Source of the DNA: Eutrophobius brisbanensis
GTDB taxonomy: Bacteria > Pseudomonadota > Gammaproteobacteria > Eutrophobiales > Eutrophobiaceae
Direction: 5' to 3'
Assembly: GCA_038131795.1 (NCBI GenBank)
Contig: JAYPQE010000003.1
Coordinates: forward strand, 1,240,001 to 1,304,000
Length of the DNA: 64,000 bases
Under the pieces are notes generated by a model. It did no database searches, was not told where the DNA came from, and saw nothing but the letters and a program-made list of their open reading frames with translations. Below, one piece after another: positions 1 to 8,282 of this stretch (its first letter is position 1; each line of letters starts with the position of its first letter). The translations under genes and the position numbers were made by a program.

Positions 1-105
1 GACCCACAGGCACGGCTGGTATCTATTTTTTCAGCGCCCCATTCAGTAGACGAAATACATTCCAGGTTCTCCGAAATTCGGGAATTCTTGTCCAGCCACA
101 AGTGA
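1..105 (+). CDS. Probable SCO1/SenC-family copper protein, C-terminal end only
   Basis: The first frame of the window is open from base 1 to a TGA at 103-105 and gives about 34 residues ending in ...EIREFLSSHK. A DPQARLVSIFSAPH stretch followed by an amphipathic helix resembles the C-terminus of SCO1/SenC proteins, which deliver copper to cytochrome c oxidase. The TGA overlaps the GTG start of the next gene (GTGA), so the two are probably translationally coupled. SCO proteins and PCuAC chaperones are commonly neighbours, which supports the call. Only the last residues are visible; the CxxxC copper site and thioredoxin fold lie outside the window, so the family call is tentative. Confidence 0.5.
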   Translation, partial: DPQARLVSIFSAPHSVDEIHSRFSEIREFLSSHK

Positions 106-1424
106 AAATACTAATATTTGTCCTTCTGTTGTTCTGCAGCCATGCATTATCTGCTGAGGGCCACATTGAAATTTCTGCTGCTTCAATTGCCATATCACCG
201 CCAGCTGCAGGAACACAGGCCGCCTACCTGACCATCGATAATCACTCCAATAAAAATATTTCATTAATCCGGGTTGAAAGCAGCGAATTTGAACGTATTG
301 AGATCCATCAGACAGAAATGAGCGGTGACATGTCACATATGCACCATTTACCTGAAATATCTATTTCTGCCGGGCAACAAATAGCATTTAAACCTGGAGG
401 GTTACATCTAATGTTGCATGGTTCATACAGACCACTCACACCGGGTGAACAGATAACGTTGATCTTGAATTTCTCGGACGGCTCAAGGAACAGCAGTCAA
501 TTCACAGCAAAAAATCTAACTGATATCATGCCAATGAAACATGAAAATAAACCAAATGATAATAAGTCTAATGTTATGACTTCCATCTCTGTATTTATTC
601 AGCATTTACTTCCTCAGCATTTGCTAACCGGCTTAATGTACAAGCTTGCTCGTATTCGATGGGAGCCGCTTAAAAATTTCTTAATAAACAGTTTCATAAG
701 TGTATATAAGGTAGACATGTCTATTGCCAAGATATCTGATGTCAAACAGTTTCCTCACTTCAATGCCTTCTTTACCCGGGAACTAAAAAACTCAGCCAGA
801 CCAGTAGACACTGCCAAAAATATTCTCGTCTCACCCGTAGATGGAGCTATCAGCCAATTTGGGGAAATTCAAAATAATGTATTGATACAGGCAAAAGGCA
901 AGGAATATAAAGTTAACCACCTGTTGGGTGGTGATGACGACCTTGCGAAACGTTTTGAAAATGGACAGTTTATTACCATTTATCTATCACCCCGGGATTA
1001 TCACCGAATCCATATGCCACTAAGCGGTTCGCTAAACACTATGACGTATATTCCTGGCAAACTGTATTCCGTTAACCAAGCCACTACAGACCATGTAGAA
1101 GATCTATTTGCTATCAATGAACGTGTCGTCAATATATTTGATACTGATATAGGTAAGGTTGCATTAGTAATGGTCGGGGCGATATTTGTGGGTAGTATGG
1201 AAACTGTCTGGGCAGGAGAAATAACCCCTGCTACACACAGGGAACTCAGCCAACAGTCTTATGATGAGAATGCAATTGAGTTGGCAAAAGGTCAGGAAAT
1301 GGGGAGATTCAATATGGGTTCAACAGTCATTCTATTGTTTGAACCAGAGAAGATACAATTTAACGATGGCATTAATGTTAACCAGCCATTGAAAATGGGT
1401 AGTAGCATTGCAACAAAAAAATGA
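102..1424 (+). CDS. psd: PCuAC copper chaperone fused to phosphatidylserine decarboxylase
   Basis: 440 residues. Residues 1-18 look like a Sec signal peptide (hydrophobic core, then ALSA). Residues 19-135 are a PCuAC (DUF461) domain with the complete copper motif H-x10-M-x21-H-x-M at H69, M80, H102 and M104. A polar linker (about 140-158) leads to residues 159-440, a full proteobacterial phosphatidylserine decarboxylase: D247 and H304 match the catalytic Asp and His, and the GST at 406-408 is the self-cleavage site that yields the pyruvoyl group on the new alpha chain. PSD makes phosphatidylethanolamine at the inner membrane. There is no stop between the domains. Met159 (codon 576-578) lies exactly where stand-alone PSDs begin, but I see no ribosome-binding site before it. 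The start used is GTG, overlapping the upstream stop. A leader before a normally cytoplasmic-facing enzyme is odd: either internal initiation makes a separate PSD, or this is a true fusion. Confidence 0.88.
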   Translation: MKILIFVLLLFCSHALSAEGHIEISAASIAISPPAAGTQAAYLTIDNHSNKNISLIRVESSEFERIEIHQTEMSGDMSHMHHLPEISISAGQQIAFKPGGLHLMLHGSYRPLTPGEQITLILNFSDGSRNSSQFTAKNLTDIMPMKHENKPNDNKSNVMTSISVFIQHLLPQHLLTGLMYKLARIRWEPLKNFLINSFISVYKVDMSIAKISDVKQFPHFNAFFTRELKNSARPVDTAKNILVSPVDGAISQFGEIQNNVLIQAKGKEYKVNHLLGGDDDLAKRFENGQFITIYLSPRDYHRIHMPLSGSLNTMTYIPGKLYSVNQATTDHVEDLFAINERVVNIFDTDIGKVALVMVGAIFVGSMETVWAGEITPATHRELSQQSYDENAIELAKGQEMGRFNMGSTVILLFEPEKIQFNDGINVNQPLKMGSSIATKK

Positions 1425-1437
1425 TGCTGGTGCGTAT

Positions 1438-3840
1438 CTACCCCGTGCCAATCACACCATCTTTCAGGTACTTTTCCATTTCTGCATCACTGAGACCAAT
1501 CAACTCACGATACACGTAATCATTCCCCTCGCCGAACAAGGGTGCAGTGTTATAAATGTCACCCGGTGTCTCACAAAGATCAAATGGCGGAAAGTTACAG
1601 GCCAGTAAACCGATTTCTGCATGACGTCGCCAGCGCCATGTCCCAAGCTCACGCAACTGCGGGTCGGTAAATACATCAGCGACAGTATTAACAGGATAGG
1701 CACATATCCCATGGTCTTGAAGCAGCTCAGTTACCGATAAGGCCGTCTGCCTGCTAGTCCATTGAGCAATGATGTCATTTAGATCTGCTTCATTCTCATG
1801 CCGTTTCTCAACACTGACAAAACGTACATCTGAAGAAAGATCCACATTATTCATAATGGCTGTAAGACGTTGAAATTCTTCATTAGACCAACAGGAAAAC
1901 GCAACCCATTCATTATTCAAACATGGATAGGCACCATGGGGACAAGCAACCGGATCTGAATTCATATTACGATCAGCAATATGACCATTTACATGATAAT
2001 CAAATAGCGCCCCCGCCATAAATTGCAAGCCGGTTTCATACTGGGAAAGGTCTATGTGAGACCCGTCGCCTTTTTGCCTTGCCTTGTCCAATGCCGCGAG
2101 CACGGCTGAGGCACCAAAATTTGCCGCGATAAAATCGATATAGGGGCCATATAACAACATGGGTGGACCATCACTTTCCCCGGTAAGCCCACAAAATCCC
2201 GATAATGCTGATAACTGGGAACCAAACCCGGGTGTCATGGCACGCGGGCCGGTTTGTCCCATGTTACAGGTAGACAACATCACCAATGCCGGATTGTGTT
2301 TACTCAGGGTGTCATATCCCAGACCAATGCGGGACATCACGCCAGGCCGCATATTCTCGATAACTATGTCAGACCATGCAGCCAGTTTTAACGCCAGGTC
2401 AATACCACCCGGCTTTTTAACATCCAGGGTGATGGAATCCTTGGAATCGTTGAATATGGCAAAACAACCTCCCCGGTTTAATCCAGGTTTACCATCTTTA
2501 AATGGCGGATATTCAAGACGGAACCCGTCCGGCCGGGTGGGTGCCTCGACGTGCAGGACTGTGGCACCGAAGTTTGCCAGTATCTTGCCTATCTGAGGAC
2601 CGGCGGCGTAGCCACCGAATTCCAGCACCTTAACGCCATTTAGGGCGCGAGGAATAGAAAAATGTTGTTCGTTAGATGTGATATGTTGGCAGGCTATTTC
2701 CTTTACCGATCGCTCATTAATCTGCTTTAAGATATCAAGGCTTTCATCTGTTGTACCATCAAAACGTATCTCCGGGCGTTCACCGTTTATCAGATAAAAC
2801 ACACCACAATGTTTCTGGGCTTCACCCTGTTCGGTTTGCTTTTCAGACCAGAATTTACGTTCCTGTAATTGTGGATCCTCACTGATATCAGCAACATTAA
2901 AGACTGGATAACCCAGGATTTCACGCCGACTCCCTTCCATCAGAAATTCCTGCTTGGTCAGCGTCATAAAAAAATCAGCAATCGGTGCCTCCATGGCATC
3001 AATCTCTTCCTGGGTTGCCTTTACCTGGGTAAAGGTATCCCAGTCAATCTCTGCCAGAACCCCAAGCTCCGCACCGCTGGTTCGCATCCAGTCTACCAGT
3101 TGTTTATTCGTACGCTTACCCGCGGGGCCACCATATATTATGAAATTCAGATAACCGTCCTTGCATGGCCAGAAGGCACGAAGTTTTGCCCCGGTGACGG
3201 ACCGTCCCATGGCGAATGACCCAGCGCGGGTAGGAACCTGCCCCAGCATGTCCCAATACATTGGGGCAAATGCAAGGGCAGGAATGATGCTGGCCTGGGC
3301 CGATACCCTTACCTCCTGGCCCTTGTTACTCACGGAACGCCCATTCAGGGCGGTTAATGCACCCACTGCAGCCTGAACACCGGTCCAGGAATAAGACTGT
3401 GGTACCGTGATTCTAACAGGGGTAGAGCCCGGTTCTCCGGCAAGTGACATGGCGCCTCCTGCAGCCATTAACTCAATATCAGATGCCTTCCAGTTGGACC
3501 TGGGACCACTGGTTCCAAATGGGGTAATACGTACCAGGATTAAACCGGGATTTTCTTGAGATAAACGGGAATAGTCAAACAAGGGTTCACTGACCTGAGA
3601 ACAGGTCACTAGAATATCCGCACCGGCGATAAGCTGTTCCAGATTTTCATCCCCACTGGGGGATTTTAGATCAAGGACACACAGGCGCTTGTTGACGTTA
3701 AAGGCGCGCCAGTCGGGATGGTTGCGGTCCGTCTCTGGCGCTTCAACCTTGATGACATCCGCACCAAGATCTGCCAGCACACGGCCACACAACCAGCCTA
3801 ACTGGTCGGTACAATCAATAACAACGCAATCAGACAGCAT
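1438..3840 (-). CDS. Double-domain class III CoA-transferase (CaiB/BaiF family)
   Basis: 800 residues, about twice the usual 400 for a CaiB/BaiF (family III) CoA-transferase. It consists of two tandem copies, roughly residues 1-380 and 398-800. Both keep the N-terminal Rossmann-like segment ending in a LGADVIKVEAP-type motif. The second copy has the family's catalytic aspartate in HIDLSQYE (D597). The first copy has arginine at that place (QEVRVS, R178), so it may be catalytically dead and structural. Family III enzymes move CoA between carboxylic acids through aspartyl-CoA intermediates. It lies 38 bp downstream of the UbiD-family decarboxylase on the same strand, so the pair may activate and decarboxylate one acid. 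The stop lies 13 bp from that of the convergent PSD fusion gene. Substrate unknown. Confidence 0.88.
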   Translation of the reverse strand: MLSDCVVIDCTDQLGWLCGRVLADLGADVIKVEAPETDRNHPDWRAFNVNKRLCVLDLKSPSGDENLEQLIAGADILVTCSQVSEPLFDYSRLSQENPGLILVRITPFGTSGPRSNWKASDIELMAAGGAMSLAGEPGSTPVRITVPQSYSWTGVQAAVGALTALNGRSVSNKGQEVRVSAQASIIPALAFAPMYWDMLGQVPTRAGSFAMGRSVTGAKLRAFWPCKDGYLNFIIYGGPAGKRTNKQLVDWMRTSGAELGVLAEIDWDTFTQVKATQEEIDAMEAPIADFFMTLTKQEFLMEGSRREILGYPVFNVADISEDPQLQERKFWSEKQTEQGEAQKHCGVFYLINGERPEIRFDGTTDESLDILKQINERSVKEIACQHITSNEQHFSIPRALNGVKVLEFGGYAAGPQIGKILANFGATVLHVEAPTRPDGFRLEYPPFKDGKPGLNRGGCFAIFNDSKDSITLDVKKPGGIDLALKLAAWSDIVIENMRPGVMSRIGLGYDTLSKHNPALVMLSTCNMGQTGPRAMTPGFGSQLSALSGFCGLTGESDGPPMLLYGPYIDFIAANFGASAVLAALDKARQKGDGSHIDLSQYETGLQFMAGALFDYHVNGHIADRNMNSDPVACPHGAYPCLNNEWVAFSCWSNEEFQRLTAIMNNVDLSSDVRFVSVEKRHENEADLNDIIAQWTSRQTALSVTELLQDHGICAYPVNTVADVFTDPQLRELGTWRWRRHAEIGLLACNFPPFDLCETPGDIYNTAPLFGEGNDYVYRELIGLSDAEMEKYLKDGVIGTG

Positions 3841-3878
3841 GGCACACCACTGTAGTTAAAGTGGATATGCGGTTTATA

Positions 3879-5435
3879 TTATCGACCGGTCCTTGCCAGT
3901 GATAATAACCAACCATGCATACGAGACTTGGCGTTTTGTATGTCCTTTTCAGAGAAGAAGTCCTCTGCCTTGACCTTATCAACAGGGTAAACAGGGCGAT
4001 GGAAATCATTTTCATATCCATATGGGACCGTCGCGTCAATCCCCATTCCACCTTCAAAAACGGTATTGGAGGCAGTCCATTCATTACCACCAGAGGTCAT
4101 TCTCTCAGAAGGCATAAACGTCTGACCAATTCCACCTGGATGTGGGTTCAGGATATCTGTCCTTGGATTAACGCGGGTGGTCAAACACCACATAATGTCA
4201 TCCATGGAATAGATATCCACATCCTCACTGACGGCGATGACCAGTCTTGCGCCCTGGGAACACGCCAGGATGGCCGTCAGGAAATTACGCTGCCAGCCCT
4301 CTTCAATCTTGTTACGCTTTTTCACCTGGATAATCGCGCCGCCCCAGTCTGTCATGCTATATGGAATGTGGACATTCTGAACAATGCCCGGCTGCAGACG
4401 TTCGCAAAGGTTATAGATGGCTGACTCACGGACTGAGGTATCGATATTGGCATCGTCCATGGTATGTACGCCCAGCGGGAAGATAATTGGCTTGGATTCC
4501 GGCTTACGCATGGTAATGGCGGTTACATGAAAGGTTGGCGCCTTGTAGGCTTTACCCATGTACCCTGCCCACTCAGGGTGGAAGTGAAACCGGCCCTGGA
4601 TATCAGCATCCTCGGATTCCTTGGTTTCATAACGCTTGTCCCGGGGATGCAGATAGCCCTCCAGGACATATTCACAATCCGCCAGCGCCCAGGCATCTAT
4701 TGTCCGGCACTTGACTATCCTGACCGGCGACCGCTGCAGGGCCCCGGCAATTCCTACTTCATCACACCCCTTGGGCAGGATGACATAATCAAAGCCTGCA
4801 CCGGCCATGTAAGTACATGAAGGCGGTACACCAAAACACATGGTAAGTGGTACAGGTTCATCATCCCGGTAATGTTTGGTCATGATCTGCCACATATGTG
4901 AACCCGGGGAGATCTGAAAGGTCCCCACATTACCCCAACGGAAATTCATACGGTTGTAACCAATATGACTCCCGCCTTCAAAGTAATCACCGATAACGCA
5001 GGAAATACCGGAACCAATGGTTAATTCTGATTCCAGTTCAGTATGACGAATGGCCGTGATCCATTTATTGACGTCCAGTTCATCGGTTATGACGTGTTCC
5101 TGACAGGGTGCCTCATCCTGAGAGATTTCAACAGGTGGAATGGGATGATCCAGGGCATAACTGACTTTTTTCACCCTGTCTTCAGAATCTTCCCAACCAA
5201 ACATCTTTTCGATGATCTTGATGTCACCAAACAGGTTTGTTACTGCCCGTGCATGAGGCTTCCCCTTAACGTTGTTAAACAACATAGGGCAGCCGCCATC
5301 CATAATCTTTTGCAGGCCGGTTATTTCCAGATCTGGATTGACTTCTTTATCCGTCTCTATCAGGTCGCCTTGTTCCCTCAACCATTCGATAGTTCCACGT
5401 AAGTCTGTAGGAATTATCTTATCTACGTCACTCAT
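3879..5435 (-). CDS. UbiD-family prenylated-FMN decarboxylase
   Basis: 518 residues, a normal length for UbiD-like (de)carboxylases, with similarity along the whole protein: an N-terminal domain with a PMLFNNVKG segment, the central FMN-binding split-barrel domain (GSHIGYNRMNFR, and VPLTMCFGVPPS around 200-210) and the C-terminal alpha/beta domain. These enzymes use prenylated FMN to remove or add a carboxylate on aromatic or unsaturated acids. The start has a strong AGGAGA ribosome-binding site. No UbiX-type prenyltransferase is nearby, so the cofactor must come from elsewhere. The adjacent family III CoA-transferase recalls phthalate degradation, where CoA-transfer precedes a UbiD-like phthaloyl-CoA decarboxylase, but the substrate here cannot be told from sequence. 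It could also act on a non-CoA acid. Confidence 0.9.
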   Translation of the reverse strand: MSDVDKIIPTDLRGTIEWLREQGDLIETDKEVNPDLEITGLQKIMDGGCPMLFNNVKGKPHARAVTNLFGDIKIIEKMFGWEDSEDRVKKVSYALDHPIPPVEISQDEAPCQEHVITDELDVNKWITAIRHTELESELTIGSGISCVIGDYFEGGSHIGYNRMNFRWGNVGTFQISPGSHMWQIMTKHYRDDEPVPLTMCFGVPPSCTYMAGAGFDYVILPKGCDEVGIAGALQRSPVRIVKCRTIDAWALADCEYVLEGYLHPRDKRYETKESEDADIQGRFHFHPEWAGYMGKAYKAPTFHVTAITMRKPESKPIIFPLGVHTMDDANIDTSVRESAIYNLCERLQPGIVQNVHIPYSMTDWGGAIIQVKKRNKIEEGWQRNFLTAILACSQGARLVIAVSEDVDIYSMDDIMWCLTTRVNPRTDILNPHPGGIGQTFMPSERMTSGGNEWTASNTVFEGGMGIDATVPYGYENDFHRPVYPVDKVKAEDFFSEKDIQNAKSRMHGWLLSLARTGR

Positions 5436-5596
5436 AACAATCTCCTGTTTACAAATTACAAAAATTAAAAGAAATTAAATTCAGAAAGTAAAATCCGAAT
5501 CCAGCATTTTTTATTATTCTGGGGGTATACTTCGATATGAAAGAATATATCACAGCGTTAAATACTTTTACAGAACAGCCAAAATATATTTAAAAT

Positions 5597-6058
5597 TCAA
5601 TCAGATGCACGATCAAGCTTGCCCCGCATATCTTTGAGTATCCTTTGAAATGCCTTGACTTCAGCTGCAGAATAATGCTTGTGTGCGACCCGATTGATTG
5701 TCATAACGTCTGCCAGTAATTTCTCTTCAACATTTCTACCCTTACGGGTGAGGCTGACATTAATCCGTCTCGTGTCCCTGGTATCCCGTTTTCGTTTAAT
5801 CAGCCCTTTTTTCTCCAGGATTTTCAGTGCGGCAACGGTGGTTGACTCAGTTAAACCTACCGAGCGACTCAGTTCCCTTTGTGCTATCCCTTCCTTTTCC
5901 CACAATGCCCTGAGGAAAAACCACTGTGCGGTGGTCAGGCCTTCATCGGCAATTTTCTGTGCCAGCATCCGGTTAAATGATTGATGCAATGAGCGAACCA
6001 GAAACCCGGTACTGTCTTTAGTGGGATATTCTTTTGTACTCTTTACCGCTTTTTTCAT
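5597..6058 (-). CDS. MarR-family transcriptional regulator
   Basis: 153 residues with the winged-helix pattern of MarR repressors: a helical dimerisation arm, then GIAQRELSRSVGLTESTTVAALKILEKKG as helix-turn-helix and recognition helix (about 75-105), then a basic wing RKRDTRDTRRINVSLT. It sits 4 bp after the PEBP-like gene on the same strand and about 160 bp before the UbiD gene, which is also on the minus strand. It is therefore a plausible local regulator of the UbiD/CoA-transferase pair, sensing a small aromatic or carboxylic ligand as many MarR proteins do. This role is inferred from position only. Confidence 0.9.
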   Translation of the reverse strand: MKKAVKSTKEYPTKDSTGFLVRSLHQSFNRMLAQKIADEGLTTAQWFFLRALWEKEGIAQRELSRSVGLTESTTVAALKILEKKGLIKRKRDTRDTRRINVSLTRKGRNVEEKLLADVMTINRVAHKHYSAAEVKAFQRILKDMRGKLDRASD

Positions 6059-6062
6059 TTAT

Positions 6063-6698
6063 CTACCTGAGAGATGGATTTAATGTATAGGTACCCATAA
6101 CTTCACCGCTTGCCAACACATGTCCTTCCATGGCTGCTTCAAGATCAGAACCTTTAAAATTTTCATTCAGACCCAGGCTTTCAATATCCAGCGCATAAAC
6201 AGTAAAGTGGTAATGGTGGACCTTTTCATCATTCCAGGGAGGACAGGGGCCATCATAGCCTCCATAGTTTCCTTTCATATTTTCATCATTGGCAAAAAAG
6301 TCGGTATAACCATTGATCCCGCGCACCCCATGCTCCACCTTTCCGGCGGCTTTTCCGCCTGGCTGTATTCCCTCCGACTCTGCACCTTCCGCCAGACTTG
6401 AAATGGATGCAGGGATGTCTGCCAACACCCAGTGATAAAGGGAGAACCTGGGGGTATCCACAGGTATAGTCTTCTCTTCAGTATTTAAAAGTGACAGGTC
6501 CTGGGGCACATCCGGGTCATGGCAGATGATGGCATATGATGCGGTCCCTTCCGGTGCACCCGACCAGCTAATGGCCGGGCTCTTATTCTCACCCATGTTT
6601 ACATGGTTTTCTTCATCAGGAATACAAAAGGCATATTTATCGGGGATGGCATCACCATCATTGAAGGCATTAATCGTGATATCCAGTTTCGCAGTCAC
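6063..6698 (-). CDS. YbhB/YbcL-family (PEBP/Raf-kinase-inhibitor-like) protein
   Basis: 211 residues with the bacterial PEBP fold signatures: a DxDxP-type loop (CHDPDVPQ), HWVLADIP, the GGYDGPCPP loop and a C-terminal HHYHFTVYALD segment. YbhB/YbcL proteins bind phosphorylated or carboxylate ligands in a conserved pocket; their cellular role is unclear. It has no signal peptide, so it is probably cytoplasmic. An insertion carrying TEEKTIPVDTPRFSLY before the HW motif makes it longer than the E. coli proteins (about 160-180). It precedes the MarR gene with only 4 bp between them, so the two are likely co-transcribed. Confidence 0.9.
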   Translation of the reverse strand: MTAKLDITINAFNDGDAIPDKYAFCIPDEENHVNMGENKSPAISWSGAPEGTASYAIICHDPDVPQDLSLLNTEEKTIPVDTPRFSLYHWVLADIPASISSLAEGAESEGIQPGGKAAGKVEHGVRGINGYTDFFANDENMKGNYGGYDGPCPPWNDEKVHHYHFTVYALDIESLGLNENFKGSDLEAAMEGHVLASGEVMGTYTLNPSLR

Positions 6699-6837
6699 CA
6701 GAAATTCTCCTTATTAAGCATTTGAATTATTTAAAATGAGATATAGCTTTAATTAAATTTAAAGACTATAAATGAAACACTATGGGGATTCAATAAAGTG
6801 CAAAAAATATGCAAATTATTTATTAACTTATTGATTT

Positions 6838-8274
6838 TTAAGAAAGTGCACTGATGCACAATGCCATCAATGCACCCGGGATGAATCCAAGGAGTAATAC
6901 CGCAAGACCATTCATACTCAAGACTAACCTGATACCTCTAGATGCCTTGATCGCCGACATTTTTTCCGGCTCATCGAAATACATTAACTTTACAATGCGT
7001 AAATAATAAAAGGCGCCTATCACAGAAAAGACCACAGCCACAGCAACTAACCAGACATAGCCCATTGCGACCACTTCTTTAATCACAAACCACTTGGCCC
7101 AGAAACCAATTAGCGGCGGAATGCCTGCCATGGAAAACATCAGGATGAGCATGATAAATGCATACCAGGGACTGCGCTTTGCCAGGCCTTTAAAATCATC
7201 AAGCTGATCAGCCTCAAAACCCTTCTTACCTAACAGGATTATCATTCCAAAGGAGCCCATACTCATCAATGCATAGACAATGATATAAAACATGGAACCG
7301 GCATAGCCACCCGCAGTTCCACTGATGACGCCCAGCAGGAAAAAGCCAACATGGGCGATGGTTGAATAGGCCAGCATGCGCTTGATGTTTGTCTGTGAGA
7401 TGGCAATGACGTTACCCGCAGCCATGGATAATATCGAAAGAATGACCAACATACCCTGCCAGTCTGTTAGTAAATCCTGCAGGCCATCGGACAATAAACG
7501 AATTGTCATGGCAAATGCAGCAATCTTCGGTGCGGTACTGATAAACAGTGTCACCGCGGTAGGTGATCCTTCATAAATATCCGGTACCCACATATGAAAC
7601 GGGACTGCACCCAGTTTAAATGCTATTCCGACCACAATAAAAACCAGACCAAATACCATCATCTGATTCATATTTGAATCGACACTGGAATTTGCGGCTG
7701 CGGAAGAAATGCCCTGCAGATCCAGTACGCCTGTGACGCCATAGAGCATGGAGATTCCATATAATAATAACCCGGATGCCAGTGCACCCAGGACAAAGTA
7801 CTTCATGGCAGCTTCTGATGCACTCAATGACTCTTTATGCATGGCAATCATCGCATACAGTGAGAGTGAAAGTAATTCCAGTCCCAGATATACGGTCAGC
7901 AGACTGGCGGCTGAAGACATGATCATCATCCCAAGCACAGCAAATAACCCCAGCACAAAATATTCACCCCGAACATTTTCATGCTCTTTAAGATACTCAT
8001 GGGAATAAAAGAAAACGACCAGGGAAATAATACAGATAACCGTCTTTAGAATGACACTCATTGGATCGGTTATAAAATGATTATTAAACGCATGACTTTC
8101 AACGTCAGGGGTTAAAAACAACATCAGGCAAATTACTGTTAACAAGGAAATTTGAACGAAACGAAAAGTCAGAAGTTTTTCTTTGGAGGTTGAATAGGTG
8201 TCAAGCACCAGGGCAATGCTGGCGAGTATTAAAAGTACCAGTTCAGGAATCACTAATTGTATTTGCGATAACAT
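6838..8274 (-). CDS. nuoN: NADH-quinone oxidoreductase subunit N
   Basis: 478 residues and strongly hydrophobic, with about 14 membrane segments. It is one of the three antiporter-like proton-pumping subunits of the complex I membrane arm. The conserved core is visible: SLYAMIAMHKESLSASEAAMKYFVLG, then a GIAFKLGAVPFHMWVPDIYEGSPT segment with the essential lysine and His-Trp pair, and NIKRMLAYSTIAHVGF. It is the last gene of the nuo operon, 8 bp after nuoM. No clear terminator is visible in the 139 bp between it and the PEBP-like gene, so some read-through into the next minus-strand genes is possible. Confidence 0.97.
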   Translation of the reverse strand: MLSQIQLVIPELVLLILASIALVLDTYSTSKEKLLTFRFVQISLLTVICLMLFLTPDVESHAFNNHFITDPMSVILKTVICIISLVVFFYSHEYLKEHENVRGEYFVLGLFAVLGMMIMSSAASLLTVYLGLELLSLSLYAMIAMHKESLSASEAAMKYFVLGALASGLLLYGISMLYGVTGVLDLQGISSAAANSSVDSNMNQMMVFGLVFIVVGIAFKLGAVPFHMWVPDIYEGSPTAVTLFISTAPKIAAFAMTIRLLSDGLQDLLTDWQGMLVILSILSMAAGNVIAISQTNIKRMLAYSTIAHVGFFLLGVISGTAGGYAGSMFYIIVYALMSMGSFGMIILLGKKGFEADQLDDFKGLAKRSPWYAFIMLILMFSMAGIPPLIGFWAKWFVIKEVVAMGYVWLVAVAVVFSVIGAFYYLRIVKLMYFDEPEKMSAIKASRGIRLVLSMNGLAVLLLGFIPGALMALCISALS

Positions 8275-8282
8275 TTCTCTTC

